Assembly (NCBI RefSeq): GCF_000331105.1
Contig: NC_020054.1
Location: 2,760,813 to 2,824,812 of the forward strand
DNA from: Fibrella aestuarina BUZ 2
GTDB taxonomy: Bacteria > Bacteroidota > Bacteroidia > Cytophagales > Spirosomataceae
Reading direction: 5' to 3'
Length of the DNA: 64,000 nt
Position 1 is the stretch's first letter. Every line of letters starts with the position of its first letter. Below the pieces are notes generated by a model that worked only from the letters and a program-made list of their open reading frames with translations, did not search any database and was not told the origin of the DNA. Position numbers and translations under genes: made by a program. Of this stretch, positions 8,956 to 17,875 are shown piece by piece.

Positions 8956-10356
8956 CTACAAGGCACCTTCCAGTTTAAAGACCCAGGCGTGCTGGCAGGG
9001 AATGGTGCCGGGCGACAGGGTAGGAGCCGTGAGTGCCAGCCCATTGCCGCTGCTTTTGACAGGTACGTTGCCCGCGTAGCCCAACAGGCTGACCCGCTTC
9101 GGTTTCCGCACGCCCGGAATCGTCAGCGGGGCATCGGGCCAACGGGTGCAGATAGCGTACAGATCGTTGCCTTTTTTCGTGAAGAAGAGCGTGGTTTTGC
9201 TGTCTACCTTCGGGCTCTTCTCCCACTTGCGCGTGCCGTAGATCGCTTCCCCATTGACCGTCAGCCAGTCGCCGATGTCTTTGAGACGCTGTTGCATAAT
9301 CACCGGGATGCGGCCATCGGCGGTAGGGCCAATGTTGAGCAGCAGGTTACCGCCCCGCGCTACCTTGTCGACCAGAATATCGATGAGCTGTTTGCTGGTT
9401 GAATAGTCTTCGAGGTTTTCGGCCCGATTGTAACCGAAGGACGACCCGATGCCCCGGCATTCTTCCCAAGGGCGGCTGAAGGCCATTCCCTCCGAGTTGG
9501 CATCGTGAACAAGGTCATACTCGGTCGTGAAAATGCCGCCATGTTTGCCGCGGGTTTCCTTGCCCCAACGGTCATTCACCACCACATCCTGCTTGACGGG
9601 CGACTCGTTGTAGAGCCATGCCAGAAACTCGGTGCTCCGCCAGGTCTCCGACGGATGGTCCCATTCGCCATCGGTCCAGACAATATCCGGCTGGTAGCGC
9701 GTCACGAGGTCTTTCATCTGCGGAAGCATGTGGCGGTCAACGTACCCGGCAACGTCGGTTTTGTATAGTGGATTGAACCATTCGTATAGCGAATAGTAGT
9801 AGCCCATCCGAATGCCTTTGGCCTTCACCGCCTTGATCAGGTCACCCGCCAGATCGCGGTGGGGTCCCACGTCGGCGGCGTTCCAGTTCCAGGCCTGTGC
9901 GCTCGGCCAGAGGGTGAAGCCTTCGTGGTGCTTACTGGTCAGCACGACATATTTGGCGCCCGATTGCCGGAACACATCAGCCCAGTCGTCGGGTTTGAAA
10001 AAATCGCAGGTGAAGCCCTCCACAAAATCCTGGTACTTGTGATTGGGGCCGTAGGTACGTTCCTCGAAACGCTTGAAGATCGGGTACGTCTTGTTCTTCG
10101 GGTTACTGTCGGTCGATTTGCGCCAGTACCATTCGGCGTATCGATCATACACGCCCACGCTGTCGCGGGCGGTGGGACCAAAAGCGGGCACCGAAAACAG
10201 GCCCCAGTGGATGAAAATACCAAACTTGGCGTCTTCGAACCAGGCCGGAACAGGCCGACTGTCGATGCTGGCCCAATTGGCTTCGTAGCGCTGTTGGGCC
10301 AGGGTTGAGCAGGTGATACAGAGTATCAGGAGCAGGGTAAGTAGCGGCCTGTACAT
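8956..10356 (-). CDS. alpha-L-fucosidase, GH29, secreted
   Basis: The 466-residue protein has an N-terminal signal peptide (cleavage near residue 20, CSTLAQQ) and a GH29 (beta/alpha)8 catalytic domain: FGIFIHWGLFSVPA near residue 45, TSKHHEGFTLWPS near 140 and VWTDGEWDH near 227, where Asp229 fits the retaining nucleophile. It hydrolyses terminal alpha-L-fucosyl residues, probably in the periplasm. A C-terminal beta-sandwich of about 90 residues follows. It is a single gene with no SusC/D pair beside it. Confidence 0.93.
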   Translation of the reverse strand: MYRPLLTLLLILCITCSTLAQQRYEANWASIDSRPVPAWFEDAKFGIFIHWGLFSVPAFGPTARDSVGVYDRYAEWYWRKSTDSNPKNKTYPIFKRFEERTYGPNHKYQDFVEGFTCDFFKPDDWADVFRQSGAKYVVLTSKHHEGFTLWPSAQAWNWNAADVGPHRDLAGDLIKAVKAKGIRMGYYYSLYEWFNPLYKTDVAGYVDRHMLPQMKDLVTRYQPDIVWTDGEWDHPSETWRSTEFLAWLYNESPVKQDVVVNDRWGKETRGKHGGIFTTEYDLVHDANSEGMAFSRPWEECRGIGSSFGYNRAENLEDYSTSKQLIDILVDKVARGGNLLLNIGPTADGRIPVIMQQRLKDIGDWLTVNGEAIYGTRKWEKSPKVDSKTTLFFTKKGNDLYAICTRWPDAPLTIPGVRKPKRVSLLGYAGNVPVKSSGNGLALTAPTLSPGTIPCQHAWVFKLEGAL

Positions 10357-10395
10357 AGGCGTAGGCGTGAGTTGGTTTGCTTACCAAAGAAGCAA

Positions 10396-10465
10396 GCCCG
10401 CCAAACTTACCAGCGGGCTCAGTGCCCTAAAATGACCGAAGCCATCACATGACGCGATGGCTTCG
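10396..10465 (-). terminator. two small hairpins downstream of the barrel gene
   Basis: CGAAGCCATC (10438-10447) pairs with GATGGCTTCG (10456-10465), and AGCCCGC pairs with GCGGGCT around 10396-10420. Both lie between the barrel gene stop (10492) and the fucosidase start, in the position expected for a minus-strand terminator, but T tracts are short. Confidence 0.45.
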
Positions 10466-10491
10466 ATTCAGGTCGAGACAAAAAGAGCTCG

Positions 10492-11217
10492 TTAACGGGG
10501 CCGGATCGGTAATTTGCGATCACCCGGCTGATACTCGCGGCCGATCCCGAAATTATACCCCAGCCCAACCGTGATCATCTGGTTGCGCACGTCGGTGGCG
10601 TTGGTCACGATGTTGGTAACCCCCTGCGTGTAGCGGGCGTCGACCGTGAAGCGCTGCCGGTCGCCCGTGCGCCAGTTGAGCTGAAAACCTGCTGTCAGGC
10701 CCAGATCGGCCGTGCGGTAGAGGCTCGTCACGTCGTTGGTATACGTTACGCCGTTGCCACTGGCTTTTTCCCGGGCGTTCAGGCGCAGCGCCGGTATGGC
10801 ACCGACATACACACTTGGCCGGAAGTTGCCCGACCGGTTCAGGAAGTACCGGGCGGTCAGGGGCAATTCCAGGTAGTTAACCCGATTGACAATCGTTTGC
10901 GGGTCGCGGACGCCGGGCGCGTTGTTTTTCAACTCGTTGCCCCGTTGCGAATACAGCAGGTCGACACCGAAACCAAACCGGCTGATGTCGCTATACAGAA
11001 ACCCTACACCCGCCGAGAGGCCGGGCGTCAGCCGGTTGGCTTCAACGTTGGGAAACGGATTGCGGGCGATCACATCGCTGCCCACAAAATTAGTCAGGTT
11101 AACGCCAACGCGGGGGCCGAAACTCCACCGTTGCCGGGATTGAGCCTGCGCTAATTGGCTATGAAAAAAGGTGCCAGCGACGGAAGCCAGCAGCAGCATA
11201 TGTTTGATACGGTTCAT
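10492..11217 (-). CDS. outer-membrane beta-barrel protein, copy 2
   Basis: The 241-residue protein has a signal peptide (MNRIKHMLLLASVAGTFF, cleavage after AQAQ) and alternating amphipathic strands typical of the PorT-like/OMP_b-brl family: WSFGPRVGVNLTNFVG, GLSAGVGFLYSDISRFGF and LPLTARYFLNRSGNFRPSVY. It is closely related to the adjacent copy upstream, sharing long identical stretches and the C-terminal GLGYNFGIGREYQPGDRKLP. The product should sit in the outer membrane; the ligand or role is unknown. Only 30 bases separate it from its paralogue, so the two are probably cotranscribed. Confidence 0.85.
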   Translation of the reverse strand: MNRIKHMLLLASVAGTFFHSQLAQAQSRQRWSFGPRVGVNLTNFVGSDVIARNPFPNVEANRLTPGLSAGVGFLYSDISRFGFGVDLLYSQRGNELKNNAPGVRDPQTIVNRVNYLELPLTARYFLNRSGNFRPSVYVGAIPALRLNAREKASGNGVTYTNDVTSLYRTADLGLTAGFQLNWRTGDRQRFTVDARYTQGVTNIVTNATDVRNQMITVGLGYNFGIGREYQPGDRKLPIRPR

Positions 11218-11247
11218 GGTGTTGAATGGATTGGGTTATCCTTGATT

Positions 11248-11952
11248 CTAGCGGATGGGCAGCTTGCGGTCGCCCGGCTGATACTCGCGGCCAATGCCGA
11301 AGTTGTAACCCAGCCCCAGCGTAATCATCTGGTTGCGGATGTCGGTTGAATTGGTAACAATGTTGGTGATCCCTTGCGTGTAGCGCGCATCGATGGTGAA
11401 GTGCTGCCGGTCGCCAGTGCTGAAGTTCAACTGGATACCACCCGTCAGGCCCAGATCGGCTGACCGGTACGAGTCAGTGACGTCGATTTTGCTCTCACTG
11501 CCGCCAAGGTTCAGCTTACTAACGGCGTTGAGCCGCAGCGCCGGTACGGCACCCAGGTAGATGTTGGGGCGAAACTTGCCACCGGCCGTCAGAAAATACC
11601 GCGCTGTCAGGGGCAATTCCAGGTAGTTAATGCGAGTCAAGTTGGATACGCCACTCGTTTCGATTTTATTGCCGCGTTGCGAATAGAGCAGATCGACGCC
11701 AAAGCCAAACCGGCTGATGTCGCTGTACAGAAACCCTACACCCGCCGAGAGCCCGGCCAGCATTTTGTTGGCGTTGGGGTTGTTCTGGGTGGCGTTCTTG
11801 ATGTCGTTGCCCACGAAGTTCGTCAGGTTGACGCCGACTCGGGGGCCAAAGCTCCACCGTTGCCGGGATTGGCCGTAGCTAACTTGCTGAGCCAGAACGA
11901 GTGCAAAGAAAAGTAGTGTGAACGTTGATTTTTGCAAATGTACGTTTTGCAT
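11248..11952 (-). CDS. outer-membrane beta-barrel protein, copy 1
   Basis: The 234-residue paralogue of the neighbouring barrel has a signal peptide (MQNVHLQKSTFTLLFFALVL) and the same strands in the same order. Differences cluster in presumed extracellular loops (for example NDIKNATQNNPNANK versus SDVIARNPFPNVEAN), which is what divergence after tandem duplication of a barrel would give. It is the first gene of the pair; the 240 bases before it contain no other gene and should hold the promoter. Confidence 0.85.
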   Translation of the reverse strand: MQNVHLQKSTFTLLFFALVLAQQVSYGQSRQRWSFGPRVGVNLTNFVGNDIKNATQNNPNANKMLAGLSAGVGFLYSDISRFGFGVDLLYSQRGNKIETSGVSNLTRINYLELPLTARYFLTAGGKFRPNIYLGAVPALRLNAVSKLNLGGSESKIDVTDSYRSADLGLTGGIQLNFSTGDRQHFTIDARYTQGITNIVTNSTDIRNQMITLGLGYNFGIGREYQPGDRKLPIR

Positions 11953-12194
11953 AAAAAAGTGATTGGTTGGTTGCGCTTACGGGTCTATTTAGATACAATA
12001 TGCTGTAGAACAGTGATTTGTATCTGTATGGCCAACTGATGACCATAAGTGCAGTATAACATTTTTAAGTTGGCGTCTTGGTGGCATAACGGCGTCCTGC
12101 GCGTTTTGTTTCAGAAATCGGCATTGTTTTTACGAACGGCCTGCATTCCGTAGCTTTGGTTTTAACGCGATCAACAGACAGAGCACTAACTTCT

Positions 12195-13370
12195 ATGAAA
12201 CGCCCTTCCCTTTATTTTACCGACGAACACGAGCTATTCCGGCAGAGTGTCCGGCAGTTTATCCGCAGCGAAGTGGTACCACATACCGACGAATGGGAAA
12301 CCAACCGCCGTATTCCGGCCGCTGTGTTTCGGCGTATGGGGGAACTGGGTTTTCTGGGGCTGCCGTTTGCCGAGCCGTATGGTGGCGCCAACGCCGATTT
12401 CTGGTTTTCGGTGGTCTTTCTGGAAGAGTTGGCTCGCTGTGGCATGGGCGGCTTCACCACCGCCGTGAGCGTACATGAATATATGGCGATCAACCACATC
12501 GCCAAGGCGGGCAGCGAAGCGCTCAAACAGAAGTACCTCGTGCCAGCCATCGCCGGTGAAAAAATAGCCGCGCTGGCCATTACCGAACCCGATGCGGGCT
12601 CCGACGTGGCGGCGATTCGGACCATGGCCCGCCGCGAGGGCGACGTGTATATCGTGAACGGTGCCAAGACCTTTATCAGCAATGGCACCTATGGTGATTT
12701 TGTTACGCTGGCGGTGAAAACCGCACCCGCTGGCGGCCCCAATGGCGTGAGCCTGATCGTGGTGGACCTGAACAGCCCCGGCGTGTCGCGCACCAAGCTC
12801 AACAAGATGGGCTGGCACAGCTCCGATACCGCCGAAATCCGGTTCGACGAGGTGCGTGTGCCCGTCGAAAACCTCATCGGGACCGAGCATGCGGGCTTTT
12901 ACTACCTGATGGAGAGCCTGCAACTGGAGCGGCTGGTGGCCGCGGTGATGGCCGTGTCGGGCGCCGACCTGGCCCTCGACTGGACGCTAACGTACCTGCA
13001 GGAGCGCGAAGCCTTTGGTAAACCCATCGGCAAGTTTCAGGCGATCCGACACAAGATTGCCGACGTGGCTACGGAGATCGACGTGGCCAGGCAGTTTGTG
13101 TATCACACCTGCTGGCTGTTTACGCAGGGCGAAGTGGTGGTGAAAGAATGCTCGATGGCCAAGCTGCACGCCTCGGAGATGCAGAAGCGGGTGATTGATA
13201 GCTGCCTGCAATTCTTCGGCGGATACGGCTATATCGAAGAGTACCCCATCTGCCGCGCCTACCGCGACGCCCGAGTGGGTACCATCGCGGGTGGGACGTC
13301 GGAGATTATGCGCGAGATCATCGCCAAGATCGTCGTCGACGCCGTGGCCTACAAACCGGCCTATTCGTAA
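12195..13370 (+). CDS. acyl-CoA dehydrogenase, isovaleryl/long-chain type
   Basis: The 391-residue FAD enzyme oxidises an acyl-CoA to the 2-enoyl-CoA and passes electrons to ETF. Family signatures are ITEPDAGSD (129-137), REAFGKPIGKFQ and the C-terminal FFGGYGYIEEYP with IAGGTSEI. The medium-chain catalytic Glu position (before GTSEI) is Gly. A Glu in LQLERLV (Glu245) fits the alternative catalytic base used by isovaleryl-CoA and long-chain dehydrogenases. Start was set at the ATG at 12195 rather than upstream in-frame codons because homology begins there. No beta-oxidation partners are adjacent. Substrate is inferred only. Confidence 0.92.
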   Translation: MKRPSLYFTDEHELFRQSVRQFIRSEVVPHTDEWETNRRIPAAVFRRMGELGFLGLPFAEPYGGANADFWFSVVFLEELARCGMGGFTTAVSVHEYMAINHIAKAGSEALKQKYLVPAIAGEKIAALAITEPDAGSDVAAIRTMARREGDVYIVNGAKTFISNGTYGDFVTLAVKTAPAGGPNGVSLIVVDLNSPGVSRTKLNKMGWHSSDTAEIRFDEVRVPVENLIGTEHAGFYYLMESLQLERLVAAVMAVSGADLALDWTLTYLQEREAFGKPIGKFQAIRHKIADVATEIDVARQFVYHTCWLFTQGEVVVKECSMAKLHASEMQKRVIDSCLQFFGGYGYIEEYPICRAYRDARVGTIAGGTSEIMREIIAKIVVDAVAYKPAYS

Positions 13371-13391
13371 TGGCTTCCAGGAACCGGCAGC

Positions 13392-14096
13392 CTACTGCCG
13401 GAAGGCCCGCTCCGTATCGACGGCGTGCCGGCGTTGGATGTCGGCTTCGCTGATGGGCAGGGGCATGATATCGGTATCTTCAATCGTCAGATCAGGTACG
13501 TTGTGCGCGACAGAAATGGGCTTTGCTGCCGTGGCCTCAACCAACTGGGTACGTTCGGCGGCAGGCACCGCCCGAACAACGGGCTGTTTGCGGGTACGTA
13601 CCTGCGCCACGTTCGTAGCGGGTTGAGTTGGCATTGGGGCTGCTTTCGGAGCTTCGTCGGGTGCGGTAAGGCCCAGCGCTTTCGCATCGATTAGCACGGT
13701 GCCGGGCTCGATGGCATCGACCGCCCGTAGGTGGCCCCGGTTTGGGATGACGTAGAAGAAGTAATAGAGCGCGACGCAAACGACCAGCAGAATCGATGCG
13801 GCGGCGCTCGTTACCCAGAGGGGCATGAGACGGCGGGGCGTGGCAGTTTCTGCGGCAATGCCCTCCACCCGTTCCTCCAGTGCAATGTGCAGATCGCGCG
13901 TGTGGGTATGCAGGTTGGCGCCCACCTGCTGGAGGGCGTCGAGGCCATCGAGGGCGTCGGCGTAAAACGGATTTTCGAGCAACAGTCGCTCAACCCGGTG
14001 GAGGGCCGCGCCCGTCAACTGCCCCGCCCGGTAGGCCCGGAGGTCATCGATGGTCAGCTGATCGGCAGGTTCGTAGGCGTGTGCGTAACGGTTCAT
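13392..14096 (-). CDS. single-pass membrane protein, probable anti-sigma factor
   Basis: The 234-residue protein has an N-terminal cytoplasmic part (about 1-95, with the short helix motif TIDDLRAYRAGQLTG typical of zinc-free anti-sigma N-termini), one membrane span (about 98-118, VTSAAASILLVVCVALYYFF) and a Pro/Ala-rich periplasmic tail. Its start codon overlaps the stop of the upstream sigma factor gene (ATGA at 14093-14096), a strong sign of translational coupling. I infer that it restrains that sigma factor. No recognised enzymatic domain; the C-terminal part is low complexity. Confidence 0.7.
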   Translation of the reverse strand: MNRYAHAYEPADQLTIDDLRAYRAGQLTGAALHRVERLLLENPFYADALDGLDALQQVGANLHTHTRDLHIALEERVEGIAAETATPRRLMPLWVTSAAASILLVVCVALYYFFYVIPNRGHLRAVDAIEPGTVLIDAKALGLTAPDEAPKAAPMPTQPATNVAQVRTRKQPVVRAVPAAERTQLVEATAAKPISVAHNVPDLTIEDTDIMPLPISEADIQRRHAVDTERAFRQ

Positions 14097-14692
14097 TTCT
14101 GTAAGATCAATTTCAGGTTACGGCGTCCATTTTGCAGGTAACTTTTAACCTGCTTGAAATCGTAGCCTGTGAGGTCGGCTACGTCGGCGTAGCTCTTCTG
14201 TTTCAGGTAAAATAAGTCGATGCAGATGCGTTGCGGTTCGGGCAGCCGCTCCAGGGCATCAGGCAGTCGGCTAAGGGCTCGTTCCAGATCAAGCGCGTCG
14301 TCATCGTCGGGCCATTCGGCGATGCTGAGCTGATCGAGTCGATCCTCGTCAGGTAGGTCGGTATCCATACCGGCCCCAACGCGCACCCGCTGACTGCGCA
14401 GGTGCATCAGGCAATAATTGCGGGCCACCGAGTGCAGCCAGCTTTTGAAGTTGGTCACCTCATGCCGACGCAAATCGGTCACGAGTTGCTCAAACAACTG
14501 CATGACGGCATCCTTACTGTCGTCTTCGTCGCGCAGGTACTTATAACAGACGGCATATACCAAATCGATGTGGCGCTCGTATAATTCGCCCAGCAGATCA
14601 AGGTTGCCCGTGGCCTTATACGCCGCCACGAACTCCGCGTCGGTGGTGGGGCGGGGGCGATTGGGCTGGCGTCGGAACCGTTTAAAGAACAT
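14093..14692 (-). CDS. ECF RNA polymerase sigma factor
   Basis: The 199-residue protein has sigma-70 region 2 (LLGELYERHIDLVYAVCYKY, then DSKDAVMQLFEQL) and region 4 (LPEPQRICIDLFYLKQKSYA, then DVADLTGYDFKQVKSYLQNG) helices, and ends with the basic RRNLKLILQK typical of Bacteroidota ECF sigma factors. It would direct RNA polymerase to a stress or envelope regulon. The following membrane gene overlaps it by four bases and is its likely anti-sigma partner. Confidence 0.92.
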   Translation of the reverse strand: MFFKRFRRQPNRPRPTTDAEFVAAYKATGNLDLLGELYERHIDLVYAVCYKYLRDEDDSKDAVMQLFEQLVTDLRRHEVTNFKSWLHSVARNYCLMHLRSQRVRVGAGMDTDLPDEDRLDQLSIAEWPDDDDALDLERALSRLPDALERLPEPQRICIDLFYLKQKSYADVADLTGYDFKQVKSYLQNGRRNLKLILQK

Positions 14693-14915
14693 AGGCGCGG
14701 GGCGTATACCGGTAAAACAACAAAGACAAGGTATTGATGCCGCAACGGCTTTATTTCCATAAGGACCCGATCAAGTTACGGGTAAATCGCGCTGGCTGGA
14801 ACAACGTACCCCGGCCAGCGTGGCCCGGCCTCAATTATGGTTTTGTGAAGTATGGTTAAATCCGCTTGGCAGATGCTTATTTCGCAGGTTCCTGTCTCGT
14901 CAATCCGTATCCTTT

Positions 14916-17429
14916 ATGAAGAAGTACTGGTTCGTTCTGTCGACGCTGCTCCTGTTGGGTGGCTTCTTGGCCTGCCAGCGGGCCAACACCTCCTCGGGGC
15001 AGTCGTCGGAAGCCACTGAAGTATACAAACAGCTAGCGGCCAAACGGGTCGAGTTGCCCAACGGCTGGTCGCTGACCCCGCCCGGTCGCAGCCTCAACCT
15101 CGACGACCTGCCGCTGACCATTGCCCTGTCGCGCTCGCGGACATTGATGGCCATCACCAACAACGGCCAGAGTACGCAGCGGATTACGCTCATCAACCCC
15201 GCTACGGAGCAGGTGCTGGATACGACTACGGTGGCCAAAGCCTACGTTGGGCTGGCGTTCAGCGACGACGAACAGCGGCTGTATGCCTCGGGTGGCAACG
15301 ACAATAAAATCTTGGTGTACGCCCTCGACAACCGGAAGTTACGCGCCCTCGACCCGATTCCGCTGGGCAAGCCGTGGCCGGTGAAGATCTCGCCCGTTGG
15401 CCTTTGTCTGGACGATGCCCGCAACCGGCTCTATGTGGTTACCAAAGAAGATAGTGCGCTGTACGTGGTCGACACCAAAGCCCGGCGGGTGCTGCATCGG
15501 CTCAGCCTGGGTGCCGCCGGGTACACCTGTACGCTCTCGCCCGACAAAAACGAACTCTACGCCTCAGTCTGGGGCGGGAGCCGGGTGGCCGTAATCAACG
15601 TAAACACGGGCGATGCCGCGCCGACGCAGGTGGCGACCATCCCGACCAACAAGAACCCGAACGATCTGCTGCTGACCCGCGACGGGAAGTACCTGTTTGT
15701 GGCCAATGGCAATGACAACACCGTCGGCCTGATCGACGTGGCAAACCGCCGGGTGGTCGAAACCCTGACCGCCTCACTCTTCCCCGATGCGCCCGTCGGC
15801 ACAACGCCCAATGGCCTGGCCCTGAGCGACGACGAACAAACGCTCTACATCGCCAATGCCGACAACAACTGTCTCGCCGTCTTCGACGTGACGACGAAGG
15901 GACAAAGCCGCTCGACTGGCTACATCCCCACGGGCTGGTACCCAACGGCGGTGAAAGTGGTAGGCAATCGGCTGTTTGTAACCAATGGAAAAGGCTTTAC
16001 CTCGAAAGCAAACCCGAAAGGCCCGAACCCAAACCGGTCGCGGGTGCCGCAGCAGATTGGACCCAATCCGCAGGCCAATGCGGGACAGCCCCAGTACATA
16101 GCCGGACTGTTCAAAGGGACGTTATCGATCATCGACGTACCTGACGCTGGCAAGCCCGAACCCGAGGTACTGGCGGCCTATTCGCGGTTGGTCTATGCCA
16201 ACACGCCCTACACTAAACGCAAGGAAACCGAAGCCGAGGGCGAGGCGGGTAACCCCATTCCGCGCCGGGTGGGTGCGCCATCGCCCATCAAATACGTCTT
16301 TTACATCATCAAGGAAAACCGCACCTACGACCAGATTTTGGGCGACATGAAGGAGGGCAACGGCGACGCGGCGCTGTGCCTGTTTCCCGAAAAAGTAACG
16401 CCCAACCAGCACGCGCTGGCCCGTGAGTTTGTGCTGCTCGACAATTTCTACGTCGATGCTGAAGTGAGCGCCGATGGGCACAATTGGTCGTCGGCTGCCT
16501 ACGCCAACGATTACGTCGAAAAAAACTGGGTCACGAGCTACGGTGGCCGGGGCGGTACGTATGATTACGAAGGACAGAAAGAAATCGCCCATCCGCGCGA
16601 CGGCTTTCTGTGGGATCATTGCCTGCGGGCCAACATTCCGTTTCGCACGTACGGCTGGTTTGCCGATGACGAAAAACCCAACATCAACGCGGTGGCGGGC
16701 CGGTTGTGTCCCACCTTCAAAGGCTATGACCTGAGCTATATGGATGTGAAGCGGGAGGAAGCCTGGGAGGCCGATTTCGACCGGTTAGTAGCGACCAATA
16801 ACGTACCCAGACTGAGCACCATCCGGTTTGGCAACGACCACACGTCGGGCGCGCGGCTGGGTGCCCCCACGCCCGACGCCGCTATTGCCGATAACGATCT
16901 GGCCGTGGGGCGTTTTGTCGAACACCTCTCGAAGAGCGCGATCTGGAACCAGTCGGTGGTGTTTATTCTGGAAGACGACGCTCAGAACGGCCCCGACCAC
17001 GTGGACGCCCACCGGTCAATTGCCTTCGTGGCGGGTGGCCTGGTGAAGCGGAAGTTTGTCGACCACACCATGTACTCAACCTCGGGAATGTTGCGGACGA
17101 TTGAACTGATTCTGGGCTTAAAACCCATGAGCCAGTACGACGCGGCGGCCACGCCCATGTGGCGCTGCTTCACGAATAAGCCCAACGCCACGCCGTTCGT
17201 CGCCCGGGAGGCGGGTATTGACCTGAATCAGAAAAACGTAGCGGTCAACCGCAATTCGCGCCGCTCGGCGGAGTTTGATTTTAGTCGCCCCGATGTGATC
17301 AATGATCTGGTATTCAGTGAGGTGGTGTGGCAAACGGTGCGGGGCGAACGGAGTGTGATGCCCGCCCCCCGCCGCGGTGCCTTCGTCAAACTGGCCGAAC
17401 GGGGAGACGACGACGATGACGACGATTAA
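14916..17429 (+). CDS. YncE-like beta-propeller / phosphoesterase lipoprotein
   Basis: The 837-residue protein begins with a lipoprotein signal (MKKYWFVLSTLLLLGGFLAC, Cys at residue 20). Residues about 45-430 carry YVTN/YncE-type propeller repeats (RLYVVTKEDSALYVVDTKAR; YLFVANGNDNTVGLIDVANR). Residues about 470-790 are a phosphoesterase of the PF04185 type with VFYIIKENRTYDQILGDM, DNFYVDAEVSADGHNW and GNDHTSGAR. Such fusions occur in soil Bacteroidota; the substrate is unknown, with phosphate esters or phospholipids as candidates. The C-terminus ends in seven Asp residues. The ATG at 14916 fits the signal peptide; upstream in-frame starts would bury it. Confidence 0.88.
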   Translation: MKKYWFVLSTLLLLGGFLACQRANTSSGQSSEATEVYKQLAAKRVELPNGWSLTPPGRSLNLDDLPLTIALSRSRTLMAITNNGQSTQRITLINPATEQVLDTTTVAKAYVGLAFSDDEQRLYASGGNDNKILVYALDNRKLRALDPIPLGKPWPVKISPVGLCLDDARNRLYVVTKEDSALYVVDTKARRVLHRLSLGAAGYTCTLSPDKNELYASVWGGSRVAVINVNTGDAAPTQVATIPTNKNPNDLLLTRDGKYLFVANGNDNTVGLIDVANRRVVETLTASLFPDAPVGTTPNGLALSDDEQTLYIANADNNCLAVFDVTTKGQSRSTGYIPTGWYPTAVKVVGNRLFVTNGKGFTSKANPKGPNPNRSRVPQQIGPNPQANAGQPQYIAGLFKGTLSIIDVPDAGKPEPEVLAAYSRLVYANTPYTKRKETEAEGEAGNPIPRRVGAPSPIKYVFYIIKENRTYDQILGDMKEGNGDAALCLFPEKVTPNQHALAREFVLLDNFYVDAEVSADGHNWSSAAYANDYVEKNWVTSYGGRGGTYDYEGQKEIAHPRDGFLWDHCLRANIPFRTYGWFADDEKPNINAVAGRLCPTFKGYDLSYMDVKREEAWEADFDRLVATNNVPRLSTIRFGNDHTSGARLGAPTPDAAIADNDLAVGRFVEHLSKSAIWNQSVVFILEDDAQNGPDHVDAHRSIAFVAGGLVKRKFVDHTMYSTSGMLRTIELILGLKPMSQYDAAATPMWRCFTNKPNATPFVAREAGIDLNQKNVAVNRNSRRSAEFDFSRPDVINDLVFSEVVWQTVRGERSVMPAPRRGAFVKLAERGDDDDDDD

Positions 17430-17479
17430 GTGATAGGCACCGCACAGCGGCGGACCGTACGGATACAATGGTTCAAACA

Positions 17480-17800
17480 AGAGATGACATATGATTTGTT
17501 AGTGGCAATGACGATCTCGGTCGCCGTGCCGATACCGGGAACCGACATGACCAAGTCAAAGAGTTGACTTAGGTGCGAATCGGCTGCGATTAGTGCGTCG
17601 ATCGTTTTCTCTACTGCTTTATGGTCTTTTTCAGGGCGGTCAGTGATGCCTGGCAGCTCTGGCCCAGTTGCTTTTGCAAAACTGGGTCGGCAAAACTCTG
17701 TTGCTCGGCTGAGGGGCCAGCCAGTTGATGGTAGACGCTAATAAGTTGCTGACGAGCCATACGAAAAGCCGGCGACCGCTTGCTACCGTTTTCTTTAAAC
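17480..17800 (-). pseudogene. IS110-family transposase remnant
   Basis: No intact gene lies in the 446 bases between 17429 and 17876, but the minus strand encodes a decayed IS110/IS116/IS902 transposase fragment. One frame reads AGPSAEQQSFADPVLQKQLG and ASLTALK; a one-base shift near 17626-17632 (an A-run in the minus strand) leads to DHKAVEKTIDALIAADSHLS and the family hallmark SVPGIGTATEIVIATNKSYV. Start, end and the DEDD catalytic half are missing. No terminal repeats are expected for this family, so the original boundaries cannot be set. Confidence 0.7.
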
Positions 17801-17871
17801 TGGTTCGAGGCTAAACAACCAAACGAGCCCCTAAAAAGCCTGCTCGTTTGGTTGTTTAGCCTCGAACCAGT
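17799..17871. repeat. perfect 29-bp inverted repeat
   Basis: Arms 17799-17827 and 17843-17871 are exact reverse complements with a 15-base loop. The element starts four bases after the stop of the 1797-residue gene (read on the minus strand) and abuts the IS110 remnant. It probably ends transcription of the polysaccharide operon. A T-rich loop (GGCTTTTTAGG on the minus strand) replaces a downstream T tract. Confidence 0.8.
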
Positions 17872-17875
17872 CCTA

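Noticed and set aside
17400..17429. Asp-codon repeat as a microsatellite
   Set aside because: It is a short acidic C-terminal tail of the phosphoesterase gene; GAC and GAT codons are mixed, so it is not a pure tandem repeat.
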